In this document: positions 34,291 through 42,078 of the stretch, piece by piece | Layout: each line of letters begins with the position of its first letter | Numbering within the stretch: the first letter of the stretch is position 1 | Assembly (NCBI GenBank): GCA_964465065.1 | Contig: CAYXHZ010000003.1 | Location: 49,815-113,814 of the forward strand | Source of the DNA: CAYMND01 sp964465065 | GTDB lineage: Bacteria; Acidobacteriota; Aminicenantia; UBA2199 | Length of the DNA stretch: 64,000 bases | Direction: 5' to 3' | Program-made: the position numbers and the translations under genes | The notes under the pieces: model-generated | Database searches by the model: none | The model's input: the letters and a program-made list of their open reading frames with translations, nothing else | What the model was told of the DNA's origin: nothing

Positions 34291-34836
34291 ATGGACCGAA
34301 GCCAAGCACTCACTTTATTGAAGGAACACCTGAAAGCCGATAATCTGATCGCCCATTCCCTGGCTGTGGAAGCCTGCATGCGCGCCTTCGCCGCCCGATT
34401 CGGCGAAGACGGGGACCTGTGGGGCCTGGCCGGTCTGCTGCACGATCTGGATTACGCCTACACTGTGGACCAGCCCGGTCTGCACGCCAAAAAGACCGCC
34501 GAAATGCTGGCCGCCTACAAACTGGACGAGCGCATCATCCAGGCCATTCTGGGCCACAACGACCAGGCCGAGCGCCGTACTCCGATGGACCACGCCCTGT
34601 ACGCCATCGACCCGACCACCGGTTTCATCACCGCCGTCGCGCTGATGCACCCCTCCAAAAGCATCGAAGCCGCCGAACTCGGCCGCATGAAGAAACGATT
34701 CAAGGAACTCAAGTTCGCCGCCGGCGCCGACCGCTCCCAGATGGCCGCCTGCAGCCGCCTGGGGCTTGAACTCGACGACTTCCTGATCACCTGCCAGAAG
34801 GCCATGCAGGGGATTCACGATCAGATCGGCCTGTAA
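34291..34836 (+). CDS. HD-domain hydrolase
   Basis: A 181-residue protein with a compact HD domain: first His in NLIAHSLAVEACMR, metal-binding GLLHDLDYAY, and GHNDQAERRTPMDHALYAID later. Such HDIG-type proteins are metal-dependent phosphohydrolases of uncertain substrate. The ATG at 34291 is spaced properly from GGATGG; the earlier ATG at 34282 directly abuts the ribosome site. Confidence 0.82.
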   Translation: MDRSQALTLLKEHLKADNLIAHSLAVEACMRAFAARFGEDGDLWGLAGLLHDLDYAYTVDQPGLHAKKTAEMLAAYKLDERIIQAILGHNDQAERRTPMDHALYAIDPTTGFITAVALMHPSKSIEAAELGRMKKRFKELKFAAGADRSQMAACSRLGLELDDFLITCQKAMQGIHDQIGL

Positions 34837-34861
34837 CCGGTAGTCTCAACCGCCGGATTCT

Positions 34862-35059
34862 TCAACCCAGCAGCTGACCGATATCCTTGCCGATGATGAA
34901 GCTGGCCTGCTGTATGGCGAATTCGACGATTTGCGCCTCGTCTTCGACCGCTTTGGCTTTGTCCTTGGATATGCCCAGTGACTCGACCAATTTGATCCGG
35001 CCGTCAAAACCCTCCTGGGCTTCGACCACCTGGAAAATCTTTGCCAGAATCAGACCCAT
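34862..35059 (-). CDS. Small protein of a signalling operon, unknown
   Basis: A 65-residue mostly helical protein (MGLILAKIFQVVEAQEGF...), without cysteine pairs, signal peptide or membrane helix. It begins 10 nt after the response-regulator gene and shares its strand, so it is probably the last gene of that operon. I do not recognise the family. The ribosome site is weak (AGGACG). Confidence 0.6.
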   Translation of the reverse strand: MGLILAKIFQVVEAQEGFDGRIKLVESLGISKDKAKAVEDEAQIVEFAIQQASFIIGKDIGQLLG

Positions 35060-35069
35060 GTTTCACGTC

Positions 35070-35444
35070 CTATTGACCGGTGATGGCTTCTTCGAAAACG
35101 GCGATGGCCCGGGGAATGGCGATACTCAGTACCAGCCCCAGCTGCACCTTGGTGCGATCGATCAGCATGCCCCAGCGGAAGTCGCCCAAGGGCAGCACCA
35201 CCACGAATTTTTCGCCGACCAGATCGACCATGAAATACTTGCCGAGTTTGGGGAACCCGCTGCCTTCCAGAGTCTTGGCCAGGTAATCCGCCATCTGGTT
35301 GAACATGGCTGTCGCTTCCGGCTGGCTGTTCAATCCGACGATCGAAGTACCATCGGAAACTACCCAGATATCGGTAGCCATCAGCCCTTCGCCGAGATTT
35401 TCCTTCAGCACGTCCACCGCTTTCTGCAATTTCTTGACGTTCAT
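35070..35444 (-). CDS. Possible internal start: separate roadblock-like protein
   Basis: Inside the response-regulator gene and in the same frame, the ATG at 35444 is preceded by AGGAGGTAACG, one of the best ribosome sites in the window. The product would be 124 residues beginning MNVKKLQKAVDVLKENLGEG, which matches the boundaries of the roadblock-like domain. It could be a second product of the same gene. The evidence is the site and the domain boundary only. Confidence 0.5.
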   Translation of the reverse strand: MNVKKLQKAVDVLKENLGEGLMATDIWVVSDGTSIVGLNSQPEATAMFNQMADYLAKTLEGSGFPKLGKYFMVDLVGEKFVVVLPLGDFRWGMLIDRTKVQLGLVLSIAIPRAIAVFEEAITGQ

Positions 35445-36146
35445 CGTTACCTCCTGCTTGAGTCGTGACGAAGCCTTCCGCGGCCGGGCACGCTCAGATT
35501 TTCGCTTGATTATGGTATCGATCGGAGACTTGATCTCCCGATTGTTACGGTCGCAGCTGTTGAAAATGTTGATCACCGACTGGTCCCAGTCCATGATTTC
35601 GTAGACCGCCTCCTCTCCGCTCAGTTCACCGGCCTCGGTGTCGATCAGCTCCCCGTCCAGAAAATACAGGGTACCGGTTCTATCCTTGGACTTGACCACC
35701 AGGGTGCAGGTTTTCTTTTCCAGGCGGATGAGTTCCATGAACGAAGACAGGGTGAATACTTCCTGGATGAACTCCTGCGAGCTGACGGCCAGTCCATCGA
35801 AAATGCGATCGGCCAGGTGCTCGATATCCAGCGGTTTCTCGAGGTAGCCGAGTATTCCTTTGGCAAAGAGCCGTTCTTCGATTTCCGGTGTCCCGAAAGC
35901 GGTGATGACGATAACCGGTATCCGCGGAAAGATGTGACTGACCTTGATCAGCAGCTCGAAACCATCCATGACCGGCATCTTGAGGTCGGTCACCAACAGG
36001 TCGAAGTTTCTTTCCATCAATTTTTCCAAGGCTTGAACGCCGTTTCCGGCCGTGTAGACCGTAAAATTCTTCGCGTAGGCTTTCAGGCCTTCGGCGGCAC
36101 TGCTGAGAAAGGCTTCTTCGTCGTCGACGATCAGTACGTTTTTCAT
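35070..36146 (-). CDS. Response regulator: REC, DUF4388, roadblock-like tail
   Basis: A 358-residue regulator. The receiver domain (1-120) has the acidic pair in VLIVDDEEAF, phospho-acceptor Asp in LLVTDLKMPVMDG, Thr in VIVITAFGTPE and Lys in YLEKPLD. A DUF4388 (PATAN-type) domain follows (about 130-205; TLYFLDGELIDTEAGELSGE). After a basic linker comes a domain (about 235-358) that looks like a roadblock/LC7-type small-GTPase partner. Start at 36146 follows GAGGTGACG. A strong AGGAGGTAACG-ATG lies inside the gene at 35444, so the last 124 residues may also be made alone. No DNA-binding domain is seen. Confidence 0.87.
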   Translation of the reverse strand: MKNVLIVDDEEAFLSSAAEGLKAYAKNFTVYTAGNGVQALEKLMERNFDLLVTDLKMPVMDGFELLIKVSHIFPRIPVIVITAFGTPEIEERLFAKGILGYLEKPLDIEHLADRIFDGLAVSSQEFIQEVFTLSSFMELIRLEKKTCTLVVKSKDRTGTLYFLDGELIDTEAGELSGEEAVYEIMDWDQSVINIFNSCDRNNREIKSPIDTIIKRKSERARPRKASSRLKQEVTMNVKKLQKAVDVLKENLGEGLMATDIWVVSDGTSIVGLNSQPEATAMFNQMADYLAKTLEGSGFPKLGKYFMVDLVGEKFVVVLPLGDFRWGMLIDRTKVQLGLVLSIAIPRAIAVFEEAITGQ

Positions 36147-36148
36147 CG

Positions 36149-37669
36149 TCACCTCTGCCTGGCGAGCGGCACCATGATGATCACCTCGGTTCCACGCCCC
36201 TTGACGCTCTGCACTCGGATCGACCCGTTCATCTGCACGGTCATCTTCTTGGCGATGACCAGCCCCAGGCCCGAACCGCCTTTCTTGTTGGTGAAAAAAG
36301 GTTTGAAAATGTGGCTCAGCTGTTTGTCATCCATACCGACGCCGTTGTCGGCGATGACCACACTGACGAAATCCCCCTGCAGCGAGGCCGTCAGGGTCAA
36401 CATGGGCCGGTCGACGGCGCTCAATGCGTCGAAGGCGTTGCCGATGATGTTGAGCAGAACCTGCTGAAAGGCTCGAAAATCGATGATGAAATCGCGTTCC
36501 CGGACCTGATTGACGTATTCGAGGCGGATCGACCGGGTCTGGCAGTCTTCACGGATCAGGTCCATGAACTTCAAGAAAAACTGGTCGGTGTTGAAGGACT
36601 CGAGCTCCATGCGGTCATAGATGGTGAAATTCTTGAGCGACTTGAGCAGGAATTCGATCTTGGCCAATTCGCCCAGGGAGCGCAGGATGTAGTTCTCGAC
36701 CGCCTGACGATCGAAATGGTCCAGGCTGTTCTTGAGCACGGACAAAGTCATCTTTATGGAATTGAGCGGATTGCCGATCTCGTGCCGGATACCGGAAAAG
36801 ATACAGCCGATCTGGTTCATGGTCACGACCGCTTCGGCGATGGATTCCAGGCGCAGTTTTTCGGTGACATCACGGATGATCATCAGGGCGTGCCGGCTGC
36901 TCAGAGGAGAAAAACGGGCCTCGAAAAATTTCTCCACCCCGGCGACAGGGTATCGGAAATCGATGTTTCTGGGCTCGCCTTTGCGGCACACCTCGGACAG
37001 CGTTTCTTCCAGTTGCCCGGCCACTGGCCGGGGGAAAAAGGACGCGATGGTCCGCTTGTCTTCCGGCCAGGATATACCGACTCCTTTGCCGCCTTTGACA
37101 TCCAGGACCTTTCCCTGGCAATCGGCGTAGACGTAGAGATCGGGAAACGATTCCAGGATGGCCTGCAGCTCCAGCTCCGTCTGATTGAGGCGGCTTTCGA
37201 CCTGCTTGAACTCGGTCATGTCCTGGGCGACCAGCACCGTCTTTCCCAACCCGTTCCGGTCCCGGGAGCGGGGATGAATGAAGACCGGGCGGGCTTCGAC
37301 CCGTAAAAAGCGATTCAACGGCGCATCGAACCATTCTCCCAGAGGGAATTCACCTCGGCGCAGGCGCTCGGTGACTGCGTTCAGAAAAACCGCCAGATGA
37401 CAGGTCTCCGGCTGGCACCGTGGATGGGCCACCTCGTGAAGCGGCCGCCCCAGCACCGATTCCACTTCGACGCCGCGCCAGCGTTCGATGGTCCGGTTGA
37501 TGCGGACCACCCGCATGTTCTCGTCGACCAGGCAGATCAACTCCTTCAATGAATCGACCGTCCTTTCCCACTCGTAGTAGACCGGGTCGGCATTCCAGGG
37601 CTCGATCGGACTGTCCCCCGCCCGATCGGCAAGCGGTACTGCGTTGACAATGGCGTGCCTGTTCAACAA
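36149..37669 (-). CDS. PAS-domain sensor histidine kinase
   Basis: A 506-residue cytoplasmic kinase without membrane helices. Two PAS-type domains (about 35-155 and 165-275) include WERTVDSLKELICLVDENMR and ILESFPDLYVYADCQG. The H-box reads IFSGIRHEIGNPLNSIKMTL with the phospho-acceptor His. The ATPase domain has N-box NIIGNAFDALSAV, G1 IADNGVGMDD, F-box IFKPFFTNK and G2 GGSGLGLVIAKKM. The start is TTG at 37669, 7 nt after AAAGGA; it is less certain than most. It is coupled to the response regulator, whose ribosome site overlaps its stop, so the pair is almost certainly cognate. Confidence 0.9.
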   Translation of the reverse strand: MLNRHAIVNAVPLADRAGDSPIEPWNADPVYYEWERTVDSLKELICLVDENMRVVRINRTIERWRGVEVESVLGRPLHEVAHPRCQPETCHLAVFLNAVTERLRRGEFPLGEWFDAPLNRFLRVEARPVFIHPRSRDRNGLGKTVLVAQDMTEFKQVESRLNQTELELQAILESFPDLYVYADCQGKVLDVKGGKGVGISWPEDKRTIASFFPRPVAGQLEETLSEVCRKGEPRNIDFRYPVAGVEKFFEARFSPLSSRHALMIIRDVTEKLRLESIAEAVVTMNQIGCIFSGIRHEIGNPLNSIKMTLSVLKNSLDHFDRQAVENYILRSLGELAKIEFLLKSLKNFTIYDRMELESFNTDQFFLKFMDLIREDCQTRSIRLEYVNQVRERDFIIDFRAFQQVLLNIIGNAFDALSAVDRPMLTLTASLQGDFVSVVIADNGVGMDDKQLSHIFKPFFTNKKGGSGLGLVIAKKMTVQMNGSIRVQSVKGRGTEVIIMVPLARQR

Positions 37670-37886
37670 TTCGGAATCCTTTTTTCAACCCCCCACGGCA
37701 ACCCGTTCTGCGGGCGGCCTGGTCGGCTTTCTCTGCATCCTTCCCCTGCCGATGAACACACAATAATGAGAACATCGGCGCATTCTATAATATATAATTC
37801 AAAAAATATTTCAGCCAAAAAGCGTCCAGACAGCAGACGGCGACAGCTTTCCTGTTCGCCGGGCACGCTTTGCGGAATCCGCGCTA

Positions 37887-37916
37887 TTGATCCCTGGGCG
37901 CCAATTCCGGTACAAT
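37887..37916 (+). promoter_or_regulatory. Promoter of the first signal peptidase gene
   Basis: -35 TTGATC (37887-37892), 18-nt spacer, -10 TACAAT (37911-37916), 5 nt before the ATG at 37922. There is no Shine-Dalgarno, so the transcript should be leaderless. Confidence 0.6.
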
Positions 37917-37921
37917 GTGCA

Positions 37922-38623
37922 ATGCTTTTCATAAAAACCGAGCCTGAAAAAAAAGAACGAACTGGACGGGAAAGCGCCGCCTATTCCAGGTTTTTGATCG
38001 AGCTGATGCTCTTTCTGTTCTTCGTCAACACCTTTCTGGTGCAGAGTTTCGTCATTCCCAGCGGTTCGATGCAAAACAACCTGCTCATCGGCGACCATCT
38101 GCTGGTCGATAAATTCTCCTACTCGCAATCGATCGACCGTCTGGACGCGATGGTTTTTCCGCAACGCTCAATCCGCCGCGGCATGATGGTCACCTTCAAG
38201 GCCCCGACCGAACCGGGCAAGGAATACGTCAAACGGGTCATCGGCCTGCCGGGGGAACGGATCCGCATCCAGGAGAACACCGTGTTCATCGACGACCGTC
38301 CCCTGGTGGAAAAGTACACTTTTTTTCTGGAGGATACACCCGGCCAGTTTCACGGTGAAACCATGAGCGAACTGCTCATCCCGGCCGACAGCTATTTCTG
38401 CATGGGTGACAACCGCTGGAACAGCTCGGATTCCCGGTTCTGGGGGCCCGTACACCGCGATCTCATCGTCGGCCGCCCCTGGTTGATCTACTGGTCCATC
38501 GAAGCCGACCGCAACGACTACCGCAACGCCAGCCTGCCGGCCAGACTGAAAGCCATGTTCTCGGCCACTTTGCACTTCTTTTCCAGAACCCGCTGGGAGC
38601 GTACCATCAAACCCCTGAGCTGA
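37922..38623 (+). CDS. lepB: Signal peptidase I, copy 1
   Basis: A 233-residue membrane-bound leader peptidase. One N-terminal membrane helix (about 25-45) precedes the catalytic Ser in FVIPSGSMQNNLLIGDHLLVDKF and the catalytic Lys in KEYVKRVIGLPGERI. The C-terminal signature GDNRWNSSDSRFWGPV is present. It removes signal peptides from exported proteins in the periplasm. It shares much of its sequence with the next gene. Start at 37922 directly follows a good promoter. Confidence 0.94.
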   Translation: MLFIKTEPEKKERTGRESAAYSRFLIELMLFLFFVNTFLVQSFVIPSGSMQNNLLIGDHLLVDKFSYSQSIDRLDAMVFPQRSIRRGMMVTFKAPTEPGKEYVKRVIGLPGERIRIQENTVFIDDRPLVEKYTFFLEDTPGQFHGETMSELLIPADSYFCMGDNRWNSSDSRFWGPVHRDLIVGRPWLIYWSIEADRNDYRNASLPARLKAMFSATLHFFSRTRWERTIKPLS

Positions 38624-38639
38624 GGTCGTTCGTATCGGC

Positions 38640-38668
38640 TTGATTCGTGGGGATGCTTCGGGTACAAT
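38640..38668 (+). promoter_or_regulatory. Promoter of the second signal peptidase gene
   Basis: -35 TTGATT (38640-38645), 17-nt spacer, -10 TACAAT (38663-38668), 5 nt before the ATG at 38674. It has the same design as the promoter of copy 1. Confidence 0.6.
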
Positions 38669-38673
38669 GGACC

Positions 38674-39381
38674 ATGCTCAACATGTTTAAGAAAGAAAAG
38701 AAAGCCAAGGAAAAGAAAGAGCCGCAGGGGTTTCGCGCCTATTTCGAACTGTTCAGCGAAACCTTGATCTACGTCTTCTTCGTCATGACCTTCCTGCTGC
38801 AATCCTTCGTCATTCCCACCGGCTCCATGCAGGACAACCTGCTCATCGGCGACCATCTGCTGGTCGACAAATTTTCCTACTCGCAGTCCATCGGCGGCGC
38901 CGACGCTCTGTTCTTCCCGCAACTGGAAATCAAACGGGGCATGATCGTCACCTTCAAATCGCCGGTTGAGCCCGAGAAGGAATACGTCAAGCGGGCCATC
39001 GGCCTGCCCGGCGAGCGCATCAAGGTCGAAAACAATGTCGTTTTCATCAACGGCCAGGCGCTCCAGGAAAATTATACCTTTTTCAAGGGTGACAATCCCG
39101 GTCCCAACCGCGGCGAGAACATGAGCGAACGGCTCATCCCGGCCGACAGTTACTACTGCATCGGCGACAACCGCTGGAACAGCTGGGATTCCCGTTTCTG
39201 GGGCCCGGTGCACCGCAATCTGATCGTCGGCAAGCCCTGGCTTATCTACTGGTCCTACGATTCCGACCGTGACGAATACGTCAGCAGCGACCTGTTGACA
39301 AAGCTCAAACAACTGGCCCTCACCGTCGTCAATTTCATCACCAAAACCCGCTGGGACCGGACGATCATGCTGGTTCGTTGA
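38674..39381 (+). CDS. lepB: Signal peptidase I, copy 2
   Basis: A 235-residue paralogue of the preceding gene. A highly basic N-terminus (MLNMFKKEKKAKEKKEP) is followed by a membrane helix (about 30-48), catalytic Ser in FVIPTGSMQDNLLIGDHLLVDK, catalytic Lys in KEYVKRAIGLPGERI and GDNRWNSWDSRFWGPV. Both catalytic residues are kept, so the two enzymes may divide substrates. It has its own promoter and ends 20 nt before the gmd-like gene. Confidence 0.94.
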   Translation: MLNMFKKEKKAKEKKEPQGFRAYFELFSETLIYVFFVMTFLLQSFVIPTGSMQDNLLIGDHLLVDKFSYSQSIGGADALFFPQLEIKRGMIVTFKSPVEPEKEYVKRAIGLPGERIKVENNVVFINGQALQENYTFFKGDNPGPNRGENMSERLIPADSYYCIGDNRWNSWDSRFWGPVHRNLIVGKPWLIYWSYDSDRDEYVSSDLLTKLKQLALTVVNFITKTRWDRTIMLVR

Positions 39382-39401
39382 ACACCGGGAAAGGAAAAAA
39401 C

Positions 39402-40370
39402 ATGAAAAAAACAGCACTCATCACCGGAATCACCGGTCAGGACGGCTCTTATCTGGCAGATTTCCTGCTCGGGAAAGGCTACCGTGTCGTCGGCATGGTC
39501 CGGCGTTCCAGCAGCGAAAAATTCGACCGCATCGCCCATCTTGGCGACAAGGTCGAAATATACCAGGCCGACCTGCTCGACCAGTACTCCATCACCCGTT
39601 TGGTCGAGGATGTCCGCCCGGACGAAATCTACAATCTGGCCGCCATGAGTTTCGTACCCACCTCCTGGACGCAGCCGGTGCTGACCGCCGAATTCACGGC
39701 CATCGGTGTCACCCGCATGCTGGAGGCCATCCGGGCCGTCGACCCCAAAATCCGCTTTTACCAAGCCTCTTCTTCGGAAATGTTCGGCAAGGTTCAGGAA
39801 ATACCCCAGGTCGAGACCACCCCCTTCCATCCGCGCAGCCCGTACGGTGTGGCCAAGGTCTACGGACATTGGATCACGGTCAACTACCGGGAAAGCTACG
39901 ATTTGTTCGCCGTTTCCGGAATCCTGTTCAACCACGAGTCGCCACGCAGAGGCCTCGAGTTCGTCACCCGCAAGGTCAGCAACGCCGCCGCCCGGATCAA
40001 ACTCGGTCTGGCCGACAAACTGCCCATGGGCAACCTGGACTCCAAGCGCGACTGGGGCTTCGCCGGAGACTACGTTCAGGCCATGTGGCTGATGCTGCAG
40101 CAGGACAAACCCGACGATTTTCTGGTGGCCACCGGCGAGACCCATTCCGTTCGCGAACTGGCCGAAGTCGCCTTTTCGCATGTCGGACTCGATTACCGCA
40201 ACCATGTCGTTCAGGACGAGCGCTTCATGCGCCCGGCCGAGGTCGACCTGTTGATCGGCAATCCGGACAAGGCCAAGCGGGTACTGGGCTGGCAGCCGCA
40301 AGTCAATTTCGAAGAATTGGTGCGCATGATGGTCGACGCCGACCTCAAAACCCTGCAGAACGGAAAATAA
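39402..40370 (+). CDS. gmd: GDP-mannose 4,6-dehydratase
   Basis: A 322-residue short-chain dehydrogenase-type enzyme. NAD(P)-binding ITGITGQDGSYLADFLL, ASSSEMFGKVQE, the Tyr-Lys pair in HPRSPYGVAKVYGHW, and the GMD-specific LFNHESPRRGLEFVTRK followed by RDWGFAGDYVQAMW. It converts GDP-mannose to GDP-4-keto-6-deoxymannose, precursor of deoxyhexoses in surface glycans. The ATG at 39402 follows GGAAA. No reductase that would finish a fucose or rhamnose pathway is adjacent. Confidence 0.93.
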   Translation: MKKTALITGITGQDGSYLADFLLGKGYRVVGMVRRSSSEKFDRIAHLGDKVEIYQADLLDQYSITRLVEDVRPDEIYNLAAMSFVPTSWTQPVLTAEFTAIGVTRMLEAIRAVDPKIRFYQASSSEMFGKVQEIPQVETTPFHPRSPYGVAKVYGHWITVNYRESYDLFAVSGILFNHESPRRGLEFVTRKVSNAAARIKLGLADKLPMGNLDSKRDWGFAGDYVQAMWLMLQQDKPDDFLVATGETHSVRELAEVAFSHVGLDYRNHVVQDERFMRPAEVDLLIGNPDKAKRVLGWQPQVNFEELVRMMVDADLKTLQNGK

Positions 40371-40374
40371 TCGC

Positions 40375-40722
40375 ATGTCCCATTACACCGAAAACCGCCC
40401 CTGGGGCTCGTTTGAAATCCTCTACGAAGAGGATGGTTTCAAGGTCAAACGCATCACCGTCCAGCCCGGCCAGCGTCTGTCGCTGCAGAGTCACGAGCAG
40501 CGTCAGGAAACCTGGACCCTGCTCGCCGGCCGCGGCGAAGTCGAACTGGGCAACGGTTCTGTCGTCTGGCTGCCGCACCAGAGCGTGTTCATCCCGCGCC
40601 AGACCCGACACCGGGTGAAAAACACCGGCCCGGACGCGCTGGTGTTCACCGAAGTTCAGGAAGGCAGCTACCTGGGCGAAGACGACATCACCCGTTACCA
40701 GGACGATTACCGGCGCGGCTGA
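40375..40722 (+). CDS. Cupin, mannose-6-phosphate isomerase type II-like
   Basis: A 115-residue single-domain cupin matching the isomerase part of ManC-type proteins: NRPWGSFEILYEEDGFKVK, metal-binding SLQSHEQRQETWTLL, VFIPRQTRHRVKN and the end EVQEGSYLGEDDITRYQDDY. It probably isomerises fructose 6-phosphate and mannose 6-phosphate, feeding GDP-mannose synthesis for the adjacent gmd, which lies 4 nt upstream. Confidence 0.88.
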   Translation: MSHYTENRPWGSFEILYEEDGFKVKRITVQPGQRLSLQSHEQRQETWTLLAGRGEVELGNGSVVWLPHQSVFIPRQTRHRVKNTGPDALVFTEVQEGSYLGEDDITRYQDDYRRG

Positions 40723-40832
40723 CAGCCCGTTCGTTCCCCTCCCTAAGCCGAAAAATTATTTTTTTGTAAATTTTTGAATCCATTTCGGCGAATTTGGTGT
40801 TTTACTGGTATGAGAAACATCAAGGAGCCCCA

Positions 40833-41407
40833 ATGAGTGCATTCAATTATTCCGACGTACTGATACGTCTTCTTTACAACGGTCTGACGGCCTTCATCAT
40901 CATCCGTTTCGTTTATTTTCCCGTGATCGCAGACCGGAATACCTGTTCACCTTCCTGATCTTCAACCAGATGATTTTCTTCGTCTGCACCTTCCTCAAAT
41001 ACATCATGATGGATATCGGGTTCGCCTTCGGCCTGTTCGCCATCTTCAGCATCCTGCGGTACCGGACCGAAAGCATACCCATCCGCGAGATGACCTACCA
41101 GTTTCTGGTCATCACCCTGGGCGCTCTCAACGGGCTGGTCAGTCATGGCAGCTGGCATCCGGAACTCCTGGCCGTCAACCTGTTCGTCCTGATCGCCGTC
41201 GTGCTTCTGGACGGCCATTTTCTGAACCGCAGCGGCTCCAGCCAGACAGTCCGCTACGAGAAAATCGAGCTGATTCGGCCCGACCGGCGCAACGAACTCA
41301 TCAGCGACCTCAAGATCCGCACCGGACTGAACGTCACCGCAGTTCAGATCAACGGCATCGACTTCATGCGCGATTCCGCCGATCTGGTCGTGTTTTATCA
41401 AAAATAG
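40833..41407 (+). pseudogene. DUF4956 membrane protein gene with a frameshift
   Basis: The gene starts at 40833 (MSAFNYSDVLIRLLYNGL, with AAGGAG upstream) and reads well to RFVYF at about 40919. It then leaves frame; the rest of the family continues in another frame as RRPEYLFTFLIFNQMIFFV, GFAFGLFAIFSILRYRTE and IPIREMTYQFLV, typical of DUF4956, ending at 41407. Adding one T to the TTTT run at 40916-40919 would restore a protein of about 190 residues with about four membrane helices and a C-terminal cytoplasmic domain. It could be a true lesion, a sequencing error or frameshifting. It heads the DUF4956-DUF2490-CotH-VTC cluster. Confidence 0.8.
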
Positions 41408-41416
41408 GCGGCCGTC

Positions 41417-42061
41417 ATGAAAAAAACCATTTTATACTTGTTCCTGATCCTGGCCGTCCGCCTGCCCGGCCTGGCTGACGACAACGCCGTCCAGTTCTGG
41501 CAGATATTCGATTTCGACTGGCATGCCGACCAGAGATTGACACTCGGCCTGTCCAAACAGCTGCGCTACCAGGACACCTTTACCGTCGTCGAATCCGACA
41601 TCAGCGAAGTCAGCGCCAGTTATAAACTGGAGAACTGGCTGTCCGTCCATGGGCAATACCGTTTCATCGCCAAGGGCGACGAGACGCGCAACCGCTTCAT
41701 CGCCGGTCTGAACCTGAAATTCGACCTGGGCGCTATCAGCATCAGCAACCGTGCCCGTATCCAGAACGAACACTGCACTTTTAACGACAGCCCAAGCGAA
41801 ACCAGCTGGGTTTTTCGCGACCGCATCCAGGTCACCTTTTGCCGCCAGCGTCCGTTGCGCCCCTTCGTCGGTGCGGAGATTTTTCTGGGTATGAATGATG
41901 ACAGCAAAAGCGAAGACAAATTCCGCCTAAGTGGCGGGTTGGACTTTCATGCTTCCAAGGCGATCGAACTGTCGCTCTTTTACCATTTCGAGCATGACCT
42001 GGGTGAAAAAACCAATGAAACCACCCATGTTCTGGCCGGAAAAATCGGCTTCTCGTTTTAA
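41417..42061 (+). CDS. DUF2490-type outer-membrane beta-barrel protein
   Basis: A 214-residue protein with a signal peptide (about 1-20, ending PGLAD). Amphipathic strands such as LTLGLSKQLRYQDTFT, LSVHGQYRFIAKGDETRNRF, GAISISNRARIQNE and AIELSLFYHFEHDLGEK end in a terminal aromatic residue (KIGFSF), as outer-membrane barrels do. This pattern matches DUF2490. It starts 9 nt after the DUF4956 gene and 17 nt before the CotH gene. Confidence 0.8.
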   Translation: MKKTILYLFLILAVRLPGLADDNAVQFWQIFDFDWHADQRLTLGLSKQLRYQDTFTVVESDISEVSASYKLENWLSVHGQYRFIAKGDETRNRFIAGLNLKFDLGAISISNRARIQNEHCTFNDSPSETSWVFRDRIQVTFCRQRPLRPFVGAEIFLGMNDDSKSEDKFRLSGGLDFHASKAIELSLFYHFEHDLGEKTNETTHVLAGKIGFSF

Positions 42062-42078
42062 GGCCAGGAGGTGACAAT

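Noticed and set aside
40747..40789. GCCGAAA/TTTCGGC inverted repeat as terminator after the cupin gene
   Set aside because: The arms are only 7 bp and nearly 30 nt apart, so a stable hairpin is unlikely.
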